64,000 bases of DNA. Source: Nitzschia sp. DOCU1 (taxonomy: Eukaryota; Bacillariophyta; Bacillariophyceae; Bacillariales; Bacillariaceae). The translations under genes and the position numbers were made by a program. The DNA lies in contig OX595986.1 in the NCBI GenBank assembly GCA_951394045.1, positions 2,385,534 to 2,449,533 of the forward strand, given 5' to 3'. Under the pieces are notes generated by a model, which did no database searches, was not told where the DNA came from, and was given only the letters and a program-made list of their open reading frames with translations. How positions within the stretch are numbered: position 1 is the first letter of the stretch; every line of letters begins with the position of its first letter. Shown one piece after another: positions 53,928-64,000 of the stretch.

Positions 53928-55744
53928 CTATGCGCCGAATAACGAATTCCTGGACCGATCAACCAAAAATCTCGAACGGTCTAAGACACTAATTCCTTCG
54001 CTGTGTCTCTTCCTCTCGTCCTCGCTCTTTCGTACGAGAATTTCTATCTGGATCTGCTCGCACAGTTGCTTTATAGTAGGTCGTTGTGAAGTTTCGGCCC
54101 CCCAACCCCTAACAATTGCATCCTTCAGTGTCTTGCCGACCTTGAGCTTTCTCGGATTTGGTCGATGCCCCCCAATTACCACTTTGCTGGTATGCTTTCT
54201 TGAATCATATCTGTCATACGGAAGAATCATTGTCATGACATGCCAGAAGAGCGTGCAGAATGAAAAGACGTCGGAGCTGTAGCCATAATTCTTGCAAAGA
54301 CACACCTCGGGTGCCATCCATCGTCTTGTACCCACCAGTCCGGTGATGTTGTAGCCATCCGGTTTCTCTACAAGATCCTTCTCTTTGAGTTCTCTTGCCA
54401 GACCAAAATCGAAGATCTTGAAGTCGCCACGAACATCACAGCCGATATTCCTGAAACCAAAACATTCGTAGCAGCGCCAACAGGGGGGAATGGGTAAGTT
54501 CATGACGATGGAGTGCCGCCGTACGTTTCAAGACGACGGACCAAGGGAGTGACCAAGTAAAACCTCCTCGACTTACTCTGGTTTGAGATCGCGGAATAGT
54601 ACATTGTGAGCATGCAAGTAGCGAAGAGCACGGGCCACATCAAACATGGCCGTCAATCGCTCCGTTGCAAGATTTCGCCGCTCGGGACCTCCACATCCGA
54701 GTAGCATCCTCCGCAGTACCCCGCCGTCCCACTGATATGACTGATCTTGGAGTTTCCATGCGACAATGCGCTTGTCCAGGATGTCAGTCAGTCGATCCAA
54801 CACAATCATGAAGCCTAACGTTCCGGGGTTCCCAGCGGTGGCTCTCACTTTGATAATGTTGCTGTGATCCAGATGAGATAGAAACTTTGCCTCCGAAGCC
54901 AAGTCGAAGACTGCCGCTATGGTCATCTCCGAATTCAGCAAGGATGCTATTCGCTTCACAGCATAACGAGGAGTCTCTCCTCGAAAGCAGCGTTCCGCCA
55001 TGAACGCCCGGAGATCGTCCGGTTGAATGTCCCGTACCAAGGCATCGTCGGCATCTACTTTTGAGCCGTACTTGAGGAGCTGCTGGAAGCGTTTCTTGGC
55101 ACTCCCGGGTTTGGAGGCGGGTGTTGCTTGTGCAGATTTTGGTGGAGGAGGAGGCGAGAAAAGTGGCCCTTGTTCTTGCACTTCGGACTCGATCACGAGA
55201 TCGACACTCCGATTAGTAGACGTAGAAGGACCAAAGTTTCTGTTGACATCTTTGATTGCAAGAATGCTGCAAACTTCTCCAAACTCGCCAGACCCAATAA
55301 CGCTGCTCAATGAGAGCTCTAAGATGAGAAGAGAGCATAAACCATGAGATTATATCATGTCGTGAGCTAGCCAAACGATGCCGTGCACATCGACTCACCT
55401 TCTATTTCAAACCGCGGAAGATTTCTGGGAATTTGTTCCCTGAAGAGCTTGCTGTCTTTCTGCAAGTCTTCTAACATTGTCTCGGTATCAGCATTTAGCG
55501 TTGCCGCGAATTGATCATCCAATCCATCGGATATGTTTTCTGTTAGTCCGCAGGAATAGGACAAAGCAGAGGTAGAAGAGCCGGAATTCTTGCTGATGGA
55601 TGAGTCAGGACCACGCTGCGAAATACCGATCGATTGTGCCGCATTGGATTGGGCTTTCTTAACCATTTTGTCGGTATTCACTTGAAGTGACAAGACGGCC
55701 ACAGTATCGGTTTGTCGGTAGATCGATGAAGAAGCATCCACCAT
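53928..55744 (-). CDS. Protein kinase, N-terminus uncertain
   Basis: Three exons on the minus strand: 55744-55399, 55318-54577, 54450-53928; at least 536 residues. The kinase domain is complete: glycine loop VIGSGEFGEV, YAVKRI with the ATP-binding Lys, the catalytic loop LFRDLKPENI, DFG in KIFDFGLAR, and RWMAPEV. In the catalytic loop the usual His of HRD is Phe. A ~75-residue insert rich in Pro/Ser lies between the glycine loop and the Lys. The APE region and C-lobe (DVFSFCTLFWHVMTMILPYDRY) look Ser/Thr-kinase or TKL-like. The frame is open from 55810, but without an ATG before 55744; a further 5' exon is likely. Confidence 0.85.
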
Positions 55745-56253
55745 TTTTAAGATTCGATCTACTTTTTTATCTTGCACGACCTTTTGATCCTGCTCTGGAA
55801 CAAGCTCCAACCTCCGAGTGAGTCAACGCTCGCTACCAATGGATCATCATGAGCAGTCCGCTCACCAATACTGCATACATTCAAACTTTGAATGAGCTTT
55901 TCATGCAGAGCGACACGAGGTGCGTTGTTCGCTGTGCTGTTTTCCGATTATGGCCAACAGATTTTTAATTCTCCGACTGAATTCTCTTTCTACACAGTGT
56001 ATCGTGTATCAGATATCTTACTATAATATGTGTACCAGTACGTACATACCTGTTTTCTGTCGCCGTCTGTTCTTGCCTTCTGTGCACGCATTCTTCGCAT
56101 TATTCTTCAACGACGCACGAGAACCCAAGTGGAATCTTTGCCATCAAAATCCAGCGAATGCCTCCCACAGAAGGCAGCAATCCGCATTATAGAAACGCAT
56201 TACTTGAAACTGAACTTATCAACGGATAAATTCAATACCGATACCGTAGCAAG
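55745..56253. promoter_or_regulatory. Divergent promoter region, kinase / ferredoxin-domain gene
   Basis: About 510 bp. May contain a missing first exon of the kinase. No repeat or RNA is seen. Confidence 0.35.
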
Positions 56254-57975
56254 ATGAACGTCGTGCCGACCGGTGCTTTGTTGGCGGCAGTGGTGGCAGA
56301 AATTCAAAGTCCAGGAGTGACAGCCTGGGTTGTCTCGCCTTGGCCGTCGTCGGTCACAAAGGCCGCTAGTCCCTGGCGTCCCGCCATATTGACACGTTCG
56401 GCTCTGTACGAGTCCTCGAATGAGCATGAACCGACGTGGTCTGAATCTGATAACTGGTCTTTGCTCTCCATGGAAAATGAGCTTAACTCGGTTCCTGACA
56501 GTGCAGATCTTTTCAATCAAGATTTAGCCTGGAACGCCGCCCGGGATTTCGAGGCTGCCGCCGCCGCTGTGGATGTCAATTTGTCGCAAGAAGATCATTG
56601 GATCAGCTCCATGGTGGATGAGATCCACAATTCATTTGCTTCTTTGGACGACGATCATCCGCCACTTTATGATAGCAGTTTTGAAGAGACGGATACGGTC
56701 ACCAATGCTCTCGATGTAATGTCCAATGAGATTGCCCTGCTGGTTCGTTGCAATGAACACCCAGAGGACCTTTTAATCTCGGAAGGTAGGGCGTTGCCCC
56801 CACTGACAGATGCTGAGAAACGAGATGTCTTTCAGCTGATTCGTATTGAAGGGGAGTCAGTCCGTGCCACTGCATTTCTACAGAATTCTGTATCGAAAAT
56901 GTTTCGCCAGCATGCTGTACCGGATCCAGTCGACGGTGTTCTATCTTTGGATAGGAAGGGCGTGGCTAGTTGGATGTCAGAATCTTTGAAAACCGAAGAA
57001 GGCCATGTCAGCGCTCACGACAAACGCGTCCTCAAGATGTTGTCAGAGTTTAGTTCCTATGGAAGTGGTCGTCTCGTCGAGGAGGATTTTCAAAATCTGT
57101 ACATGGCGTCCATTGTCGGTATCAAAAAGAACGATGAAATCAAATGGACGCGCCATTTGAGTCTTCGACAGCCTTATATCGATGCCGTCTGGCGGGATTT
57201 AAAGAGCCACGGAATCATTTCTCCAGTAGAAGCTGAACGAATGAGGCTAGCAGAGGAACTCAAAGTTAAGCAAGCTCCTTCCAAGTCGGTGAAGGCTCAT
57301 ACTATCATGGATGAGTGCGAGATCTTGGATTGGGACTATTCCGAAAATGGTTCTGGGTCTAATACCGTTGATCGAATGACGGCGAGTGGGTCCATGAGCA
57401 GCCACAACTTGGTCGAAATGGCGCCTGGAACAAACACCCCACTTTGGATGAAAGATGGAGAATTCACATTTATTGATGAGGAGTCCTGTATTGGATGCAT
57501 GCAGTGTGCCAACATTTCTCCGGACTCGTTCATGATGCTCGAGAGTGGTCGAGCACGAACATTTGATCAGCGAAAGTCATCAGATGTTAGACAGGCAGTG
57601 TCCAGTTGTCCCGTTAATTGCATGCACCCAGTCACCTATCGAGAACTGAAGGAATACGAGACTGCACGTGATGAAGGAGATGGACGAAGCGACACCACAC
57701 ATTTCTTGGGACAACGACAAATTCACACCCCATTGTATGTGGCCGGCATCGACAGTGACAACAACCATCGATCCTCTTGGTACCATACTCTAAAGGGGAA
57801 ATGTGTGACTTCGTCGCAATGCCCGCAAAAAGGTTGCTACAATTGTCCCAAATACTCGAAACCGGGAGATAACCCATTCTTCCAGCAGAATCAAAAGGAC
57901 GACAACCACATTCGGGCGAATTATTTCGTTGAACATGGCGATGTGGACATTTGGAGGAAGGCGGCAGATTTGTAA
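56254..57975 (+). CDS. 4Fe-4S ferredoxin-domain protein
   Basis: 573 residues, intronless. The 4Fe-4S domain is at about residues 405-465: CIGCMQC (Cys ~412, 415, 418) and, ~35 residues later, SCPVNCMHPV, which provides the fourth ligand; one cluster is expected. A second conserved-looking block near the C-terminus is Cys-rich: SSQCPQKGCYNCPKYSKPG followed by NPFF. The N-terminal 400 residues are mostly helical and acidic with no domain I recognise. The start (MNVVPTGALLAAVVAE, then VTAWVV) is mildly hydrophobic and could be an organelle signal. The role is probably electron transfer or cluster-dependent regulation, perhaps in the plastid as for similar plant ferredoxin-domain proteins. Confidence 0.8.
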   Translation: MNVVPTGALLAAVVAEIQSPGVTAWVVSPWPSSVTKAASPWRPAILTRSALYESSNEHEPTWSESDNWSLLSMENELNSVPDSADLFNQDLAWNAARDFEAAAAAVDVNLSQEDHWISSMVDEIHNSFASLDDDHPPLYDSSFEETDTVTNALDVMSNEIALLVRCNEHPEDLLISEGRALPPLTDAEKRDVFQLIRIEGESVRATAFLQNSVSKMFRQHAVPDPVDGVLSLDRKGVASWMSESLKTEEGHVSAHDKRVLKMLSEFSSYGSGRLVEEDFQNLYMASIVGIKKNDEIKWTRHLSLRQPYIDAVWRDLKSHGIISPVEAERMRLAEELKVKQAPSKSVKAHTIMDECEILDWDYSENGSGSNTVDRMTASGSMSSHNLVEMAPGTNTPLWMKDGEFTFIDEESCIGCMQCANISPDSFMMLESGRARTFDQRKSSDVRQAVSSCPVNCMHPVTYRELKEYETARDEGDGRSDTTHFLGQRQIHTPLYVAGIDSDNNHRSSWYHTLKGKCVTSSQCPQKGCYNCPKYSKPGDNPFFQQNQKDDNHIRANYFVEHGDVDIWRKAADL

Positions 57976-58010
57976 GACTATTATTAGAATAATTTATAGC
58001 CGAAGTTGGC

Positions 58011-61000
58011 TTACTGTGCCACAGTTATCCATTCATCGTCGGTCTCGTCAGGTACCTCCTCAATCACGACGGATGATCCATTGTTCGACACATGCTCCCC
58101 CGTTTCGTTTGATTCAGAGGATGATCGTTGTTCTTGCTGTCGCACTTCCTCTTCCTGGTTCTCATGGTTTCTGGAGAGTAAGATACCACCGACAACCATG
58201 CTCAATGTTGCCATCCCCAGACGAACCAAACCCTCGTGAGGATTCCCGTCCGGCAGCCTGTCTTGCCCTGAAGTTGTGTTAGTGTCAGCACCGCTCGCTG
58301 CAGGAGCGTGTCGTGCTTGTCCGGAATCAACCGTTGCATTCTCTTCAACAATCTGAGCTGGAGGAATACTCGCCGTGGCTGTCGCAACCGGTAGACTCGA
58401 TGATCTGGTTTCTTGATCTGCACCAGGACTAGTGCTGCCCTCAGTCGCCTTGTGCTCATCCCCTTGATTCACGTTACTGGTTGACCGTCCAATCGCTTCT
58501 CCGTGTTCTAGAATAGCAGACAACGTACGCATCATCCCGCCTACAATGTCTGGGTTAGTTCTGTCCTCGTCACTCAAGCTAGCAATTCTCTGGCAAAACG
58601 CAGCTTTCTCCGTCTGGTATAGCACCAAATTGTTAGCTCATGATTTTGCGCCTTGCTATGGGACCTCATCGCGGTACATGTAATTGGGAACTCACCTGAT
58701 CAATGAAGCCGCGATAGTAGGCTGCGAGCACCATTTCCATGACGGCGCTAGAGGGGACCCGCTCCTTTGATTCCTCCTTGCGTTCTTGATTCTTTTTCCT
58801 AAAGTCAGCCAAAGATTTTCGTATCTCGTCCACAGCAGCCGAATCGTTAGAGCCAGATACATGAGTCAACTTCTCGCAGAGTTCGTCTTTTTGAGCCTGT
58901 GAAGGGGGGACGTTAGACAATGCAGGAATGCAACAAGTCGACCCAAGGATGACAGATCGGTTCCACTCACCACTGTGATACCACCATCTCCGTAACAAGC
59001 CACAACTTCATCCATTAGATCAGACAATTGATCCAGATCCTTTGACGGAATGGGATTTTCTTTGGCAGTGGTACCGGACCTTTCCTGGCCATCAGGAGGC
59101 GATTCATGACTGACCTCTGGTGACGAATCTGCGGGGGGAGTCGAAGCATCATTGTTCGTAGCTGCCTCCGGCTGTTCGTCGTTCAATGGTTCTTCCTTCC
59201 CCCATAGCCAGCCATACCCACTCAACGCGCATGCTGCCCATACAACAGGCTGAATGACATGTCCAATCTTGTCATCCTGCGCCAAGGCCTGAACGTTTCG
59301 AGCCACGCGCTGGGCGCTTTCCACTGCTCCCATTGCGGCGTTGGTATACTTGGTGGCTTCGCGCCCCCTCATACTCTCGTCAAGAGCATGCATCAGAATG
59401 GCTTCCTTGCCCATGACAAGCAATCCATGAAGAATTCCATGTTGATGAATCTCGTGTCCAAATTGCACCAACGACATAACGTTGCCTGCAAACTGTACTG
59501 CCACTGCGGTTGTTTCCGCGCAACGAGCAGCGGTCAAACCCACCTCCAAGGCCGAAACGGAATTCAAAACGTTTTTCCAGACCAAAAGTAAAGCTGGTGG
59601 GCGTGAAGGGTCGTAGGAATCGCCCACCAACAAAATAACCATGGGGTCGACACCCCGCAGAGCCTCTGGGATGAAACTGTTAACATTCTCAGTGGTACCT
59701 GGAGCCTCTGACTCGGCAGTTTGAAAAACGGCTTGTACTTGTTCACAGCAACGAATCCATGCCACGATACGATGATATTCGAGAAGCACAAACGGTGCAA
59801 GGACAATGGTTGACGACAAGATACCAGGCTTGACCATGATGATGTGCAACAGGATCGTCAGTAGAGCAGGGCATCGTCGCAATGCCGACAGTAGAATGGC
59901 AACTCGTTGACTCGGCGGAAATGATTCCACACCGCGTTTGTAAGCTCGTACGGCTGGTTCAGCGCGTTCGTCCACATTCCAGGAGCTTAACATGCTATGG
60001 AACGTATCCATGGGCTCGGTTGCAGGCGTCGTCGAGGGGCGATTGGAATTACTGTTGCTCGTATTGGGTTGTGGTGGAACACTGCCGGTAGCCTGTGAAT
60101 TGGATTGAAGCATCCGAACTTCAGACGTCATGTGATCGGTGGCAATGTTGAGCATCGGCAAAAGCTCGTCCCACGTTACATCATGTCGGCGTTGCAAAAT
60201 TGCCGAGGCAGAGCGCCGTTGGGTAGGTCGAGCACTACCAGCATTGAACGATGAAGACGACGACGGAACAGAACCTGCTTGATGACTAGCTGGGTCCCTA
60301 TCGGAACCGCTAGCGGAAGTACTGGACTCGGATCGAGCTGGTTGGGATGGACGAGAAGTGTGCGGAACCTGCTGGTTGGATGTAGTCCCTGAAGGAGTCG
60401 AGGAAGATGAGGGTTCCATGGGAGCCGAAGCCCAGTAGTCAGCAAGCCATCGCAGTATAGCCAATTGCAACATTTCATCCTGCGAAACTTTGGTCCCCAT
60501 GGATGATAGAACATCTCGAAGCGCTAGTCGTAGAGCGTGCCGCAAAACTCTCGATATCCATTCCATGTCATCGTCTTGATACGTAATAAGAATGGTTCCA
60601 GTGGCAGTCAAAAAAGGCGCAGCAAGAATCGGCATCCGAGACAAGTTTGTCTTGTAAATTGTCACCCAAAGAGCGGATCCATAAAGTACCAGGAGACCCC
60701 TAAACAAACACTCCCTGGGCTTGACATTCTTCATGTGGAACCAGTACATCATACACCCCAAAAGTGTGCATGACAAAAGCATATTGTACAACGTCCAGCC
60801 CGTCTCGGCCTTTATACTCGATAAAAATGACAAGGTTCTCATTTCTAGCAGCGTCGGCACGAGCAAGAGGACCACGGTCAATCTTCGAAGTCCACTCGAA
60901 TCCAGTCGCTGCACCAGCAGCAGAATATTCTCTGGATTCGAAAGTACCTTGCCAATCGCATCCCACTGCTGTTGAAAACCAAAGGGATCCAGATAAATAG

Positions 61001-61505
61001 TCGCTGCCAGCATCAACACCATCAACAAGACGAATCGAGGATACCAGAAATACCACGTGGAAAGCAGAAAGATTTTCAGGGCGATCCCAGACACCACCAT
61101 GCACAGCCCCAGTCGAATATGCCACTCCAAGGCCCATACTTCGAGTGCCAAATTCCATAAATATCGCTTCCAAAACAAGTCGATGGGGTGATCCACCAAG
61201 TTGGATTTTAAACTAATGCGCGATTCCAGGCGTCGCTGAAGCCGCTCACGCTGCTGTTGATGGGGCGCCTTGTTGCTGTTCGTGCTACTACTTTGCGTGT
61301 TGGACGTGGACGGTGGCGGAGCGGAAGAGCGAGGCTCTTGTCGGTTGGACGGCGGTACTGTATCATTTGGATCTGAAGAAGAAGATGTCGTAATGATGGA
61401 AGGCGTCTCGGAAAGAGGAATCCACGAATCGTCTTCTGCGTCTTCGTCATCCACGATGTTACGGATGCTGCCTTCGTTTTCAGGGAGTTCCGTTATCTCT
61501 ACCAT
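58011..61505 (-). CDS. Large multi-pass membrane protein, unknown family
   Basis: Three exons on the minus strand: 61505-58971, 58896-58696, 58613-58011; 1112 residues. The N-terminal ~100 residues are acidic and Ser/Pro-rich. Then at least six hydrophobic helices follow (for example LGLCMVVSGIALKIFLL, YPRFVLLMVLMLAATIYL, LLSCTLLGCMMYWF). A Ser/Thr-rich linker separates them from a second helical part with further hydrophobic stretches (LLTILLHIIMV, SSTIVLAPFVLLEY). One more helix lies near the C-terminus (LGMATLSMVVGGILL), followed by an acidic tail. No transporter or enzyme motif is recognised. It converges with the ferredoxin-domain gene (35 bp gap). Confidence 0.8.
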
Positions 61506-61966
61506 GGCTACTACCGCATACGTCAATCAATCAATAAACTAGATTTCAAACAAAAAGAGGAATGATATCCAATGGATCAATATGGGAACAATGCGAAAAG
61601 GCGTCAAGGACAATTGCAATAAGAACATTAACTCGAAGAAGGATGAAACGAGACTGTCGTCGTCGCTTGAATTTCTGATGCTTCTTCGTTCCATTTTTGC
61701 CTATGATTCCAACGACTAAAAAGCAAGAATCCGTGGAGTTGCATGTCGCATGCGACATCCGATAGGAGAACCCGCCGGCCGATCTTTTTCTCTGGCCGGG
61801 AGCAAAAAAGATCGCGCCACAAAAATGAAAGTTCCGGCAGTTTCTCTCGCCCCACCATTACAACACTTTTCTGCTGGAACCACCGACCAAGACCTACAAT
61901 AGAACAGAGAATGAAATCAAACGACGCCATTGAAGACAAAGTCGAATTATACTATCGGAGCTACTC
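61506..61966. promoter_or_regulatory. Divergent promoter region with two strong inverted repeats
   Basis: 461 bp between the membrane protein and the adenylyltransferase fusion. A perfect 16-bp palindrome ATGTCGCATGCGACAT lies at 61743-61758, and GATCTTTTT/AAAAAGATC form an inverted repeat at 61781-61813. Both lie about mid-way and could be regulator sites shared by the two genes. Confidence 0.6.
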
Positions 61967-63673
61967 ATGTCATTGACAACGACCGGCGAGAGCACGGTGG
62001 CAGCATCAGCCGCCCCTAAAGGCGGTCGTCCACTGACGATTGGAGTCTTTGGCGGAAGCTTTAATCCGGTACACTTGGGCCATGCCCTCTTGGCCATTAC
62101 GACACAGCAGACCAAGGCAGTGGATCAAGTCGTATTGGTGCCCGTCTACAAACATGCTGTCAAGCGCAATCTCTTGCCATTTCATGATCGGGTGAAAATG
62201 TGTGAACTGGCCATTGCGTCGTTTGGAGACGCCTTGTCCGTATCGACCATTGAAGAAGAAGTAGGGGCTTCTAATGGGGCCATGTTGAAAGCCCTCAAAA
62301 CAAAGTATCCACCGGGAACCCGCTTTTTGTGGATTTGTGGAGACGATTTTATTCGATGGATGGATCGACCAAAAGGTATTGAGACGTTGCAAGAAGTGGA
62401 TGGCCTGATTGTACAACGACGACTCCACAAACAAAGCGATGAGGAGGATGAAGATGAGAATAATGCGTCTGCCTCTCAGAACAAATTCATTCAGGAACCA
62501 TTGGACGAAGCCAAGTTGAGAAGGGTTGCCGACCAGCTAAAATTGGAGGTTGATTTTATTTATGGAGAACTACCTCATTTTTCTTCGACGCTGGTTCGAC
62601 GAGCGCCAGGACATTGGAGATCCTTCTTGACACAAGCGGTGGTGCAATACTTGGACGAGCGACCGCATCTTCTTCAACAGCTTATTGATGACTTGGAAGA
62701 AGATCGACAGCAAGCTATGAGCAAGAAACAAAAGATACACCATCGAAGTGCATCGACGTTGGCTAGTATTGGCAAGGCTGGAACGTGCGTCTTGCAGGGG
62801 CTGGATGTTATCAATGCCTTGCAACTGGAACGTGGAAGATCTGCATTGCACTTGTCAACGGGCTCATTTCAATCCGAGTTGCAGGCGGCGCAAGCTGCTA
62901 CCAATGCTCGTCTACAAGTTCACGACAATGATGTAATGGATGGGCTGGAATCATTTGAAGAGACTCTGTCGTTGGTCGCAGAACTCAAACGTGCCCCGGA
63001 ATGGTTGAAACAAGACCGCGAAATTCTGGTAAAGAGATCACAAGAGTTGACCAGCAAGCAGGGAGCGGATGGATGGAACTCTCGCTTGGCATTGGCGGAA
63101 AAGTTCAATGCTCGAATCGATGTATTGATGGGTGCAACAATACGTGCGTTGGTCGAAATATTGGAGAATCATCACAAGACATCCAAAGACAAAGTCAACA
63201 CAGAAGTGCCAGAATTACTGCTGAAATGGTGCGAAGGCAAGGAAGCGCTTGGTCGGCTGCGTGCTTTTGTTTGTTCTGCGGGTCCCGATGCACCTCGTCT
63301 TGTTCAGAGTTCGCTCAAGATGAGAGAGAGATTGACACAAACAATTGAAACGAAGGAACGATGCATTGCCCGTGTCTTGGAGATGGAAGCGGGTATGTCG
63401 TCTCGACTCTCGGCACCCGACGCACTCCACAAGCTCATCCAGGAAGTTACAATTTGGGAATACAAATTGATGGGATGTTTTGCCCCAAGTACTCCACTCC
63501 AGCTTATTCACAAATTTCTAGAACAACAAGCAAATGAGACGAGTGCAATTCGGAGTGGGGCCACGGGAGGAAATTTTGACGTGGAAAAGTTCTTTGACGC
63601 CTCCACATCGGCCATTGACTTTTTACTGAGTTTTGGCAAGGCGTTGGCGGCATCGGCCTGTGCCACTGCATAG
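61967..63673 (+). CDS. Nicotinate/nicotinamide mononucleotide adenylyltransferase fused to a NIT-like sensor domain
   Basis: 568 residues, intronless. Residues ~23-235 form an NMNAT-type nucleotidyltransferase: GGSFNPVHLGH (29-39), RVKMCELAI, FLWICGDDFIRWM and the closing HFSSTLVRR (204-212, equivalent of ISSTxxR). This reaction makes NAD or its acid form from the mononucleotide and ATP. The remaining 330 residues are all-helical and match features of the NIT nitrate/nitrite-sensing domain: LQLERGRSALHLSTG (285-299) with AAQAATNARL, a central RIDVLMGATIRALVEI, and LLKWCEGKEALGRLRAFV (418-435). NIT domains occur on bacterial receptors and the antiterminator NasR. No membrane helix is present. 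The domain assignment is from pattern memory and needs a profile search. Confidence 0.85.
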   Translation: MSLTTTGESTVAASAAPKGGRPLTIGVFGGSFNPVHLGHALLAITTQQTKAVDQVVLVPVYKHAVKRNLLPFHDRVKMCELAIASFGDALSVSTIEEEVGASNGAMLKALKTKYPPGTRFLWICGDDFIRWMDRPKGIETLQEVDGLIVQRRLHKQSDEEDEDENNASASQNKFIQEPLDEAKLRRVADQLKLEVDFIYGELPHFSSTLVRRAPGHWRSFLTQAVVQYLDERPHLLQQLIDDLEEDRQQAMSKKQKIHHRSASTLASIGKAGTCVLQGLDVINALQLERGRSALHLSTGSFQSELQAAQAATNARLQVHDNDVMDGLESFEETLSLVAELKRAPEWLKQDREILVKRSQELTSKQGADGWNSRLALAEKFNARIDVLMGATIRALVEILENHHKTSKDKVNTEVPELLLKWCEGKEALGRLRAFVCSAGPDAPRLVQSSLKMRERLTQTIETKERCIARVLEMEAGMSSRLSAPDALHKLIQEVTIWEYKLMGCFAPSTPLQLIHKFLEQQANETSAIRSGATGGNFDVEKFFDASTSAIDFLLSFGKALAASACATA

Positions 63674-64000
63674 AAAACTACGAGGGACCTTATTGTGCAA
63701 TGTCTAAAAGTAGCGACAAGCTGGCCGCCTACCAATGAAAAGCTATATTTATAATTCACCAATTTCTGCTACATGCGACTAGACTGCAGCTCTCGGCTCA
63801 TCGCATTCCCTTGGCTGGAGGAGCGTTAATGCAGAACAAGATTTTCTGCCATGCCGAATAGGTACCATAGCTATTCATGGTTCGACTATTTCTGAATAAG
63901 TATTGTGGTAACTATTCACTGTAGATTAATGAAGACCAATTTTAAATGCTCTTGCTGTGCCGCAACCCTCCCCTCCCCCATTTTTCCTTCGTTTATGGAA
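63674..64000. other. Window-end intergenic
   Basis: 327 bp after the adenylyltransferase stop; presumably its 3' region. No gene is seen. Confidence 0.4.

Noticed and set aside
1..64000. tRNA or rRNA genes
   Set aside because: I looked for B-box-like GGTTCGANTCC with a matching A-box and for rRNA blocks and found none that fold; a dedicated scan could still find one.

Overview
The window is nuclear DNA of a photosynthetic stramenopile, most likely a pennate diatom. Genes sit densely on both strands and carry few short GT-AG introns. Several proteins begin with a signal peptide followed by the diatom plastid A-F motif (plastid ribosome recycling factor, third carnitine acetyltransferase). Typical eukaryotic genes are present (ATG2, CENP-C, MOG1, secernin). 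Splice sites below were read by eye from donor and acceptor bases, frame continuity and family alignment from memory.

Layout. 1-4.4 kb: a partial secreted protein, a secernin, a DRG-regulatory (DFRP1-type) protein and a small membrane protein. 4.7-13.5 kb: carnitine acetyltransferase copy 1 (C-terminal SRL), a convergent short-chain dehydrogenase (C-terminal AKL), a nucleotidyltransferase of the terminal uridylyltransferase/poly(A) polymerase type, and carnitine acetyltransferase copy 2 (mitochondrial-type presequence). 14.1-23.7 kb: ATG2, an acidic/lysine-rich probable nuclear protein, and CENP-C. 24.2-29.6 kb: a secreted two-ShKT-domain protein, a bacterial-type aquaporin of the AqpS-like clade, and a three-finger CCCH protein. 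29.9-33.2 kb: HCF101-type iron-sulfur carrier, divergent from plastid ribosome recycling factor. 33.3-36.4 kb: a six-exon, cysteine-rich, LNR-containing surface protein. 36.5-39.8 kb: four tandem copies of an 827-bp unit. 40.2-46.1 kb: GT92-like glycosyltransferase, an unknown protein, and mitochondrial succinyl-CoA ligase beta. 46.4-50.6 kb: carnitine acetyltransferase copy 3 (plastid-type presequence), head to head with a carnitine/acylcarnitine-type carrier that also has a plastid-like presequence. 51.2-63.7 kb: MOG1, an F-box/cytochrome b5 fusion, a protein kinase, a 4Fe-4S ferredoxin-domain protein, a large multi-pass membrane protein, and a nicotinate/nicotinamide mononucleotide adenylyltransferase fused to a NIT-like nitrate-sensor domain.

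The strongest theme is carnitine. Three acetyltransferases and one carrier lie within 46 kb, and their ends predict peroxisome, mitochondrion and plastid. Together they would make an acetyl-carnitine shuttle joining three organelles, including a plastid branch that I do not know to be described. The second strong candidate is the NAD-synthesis enzyme fused to a nitrate/nitrite-sensing domain.
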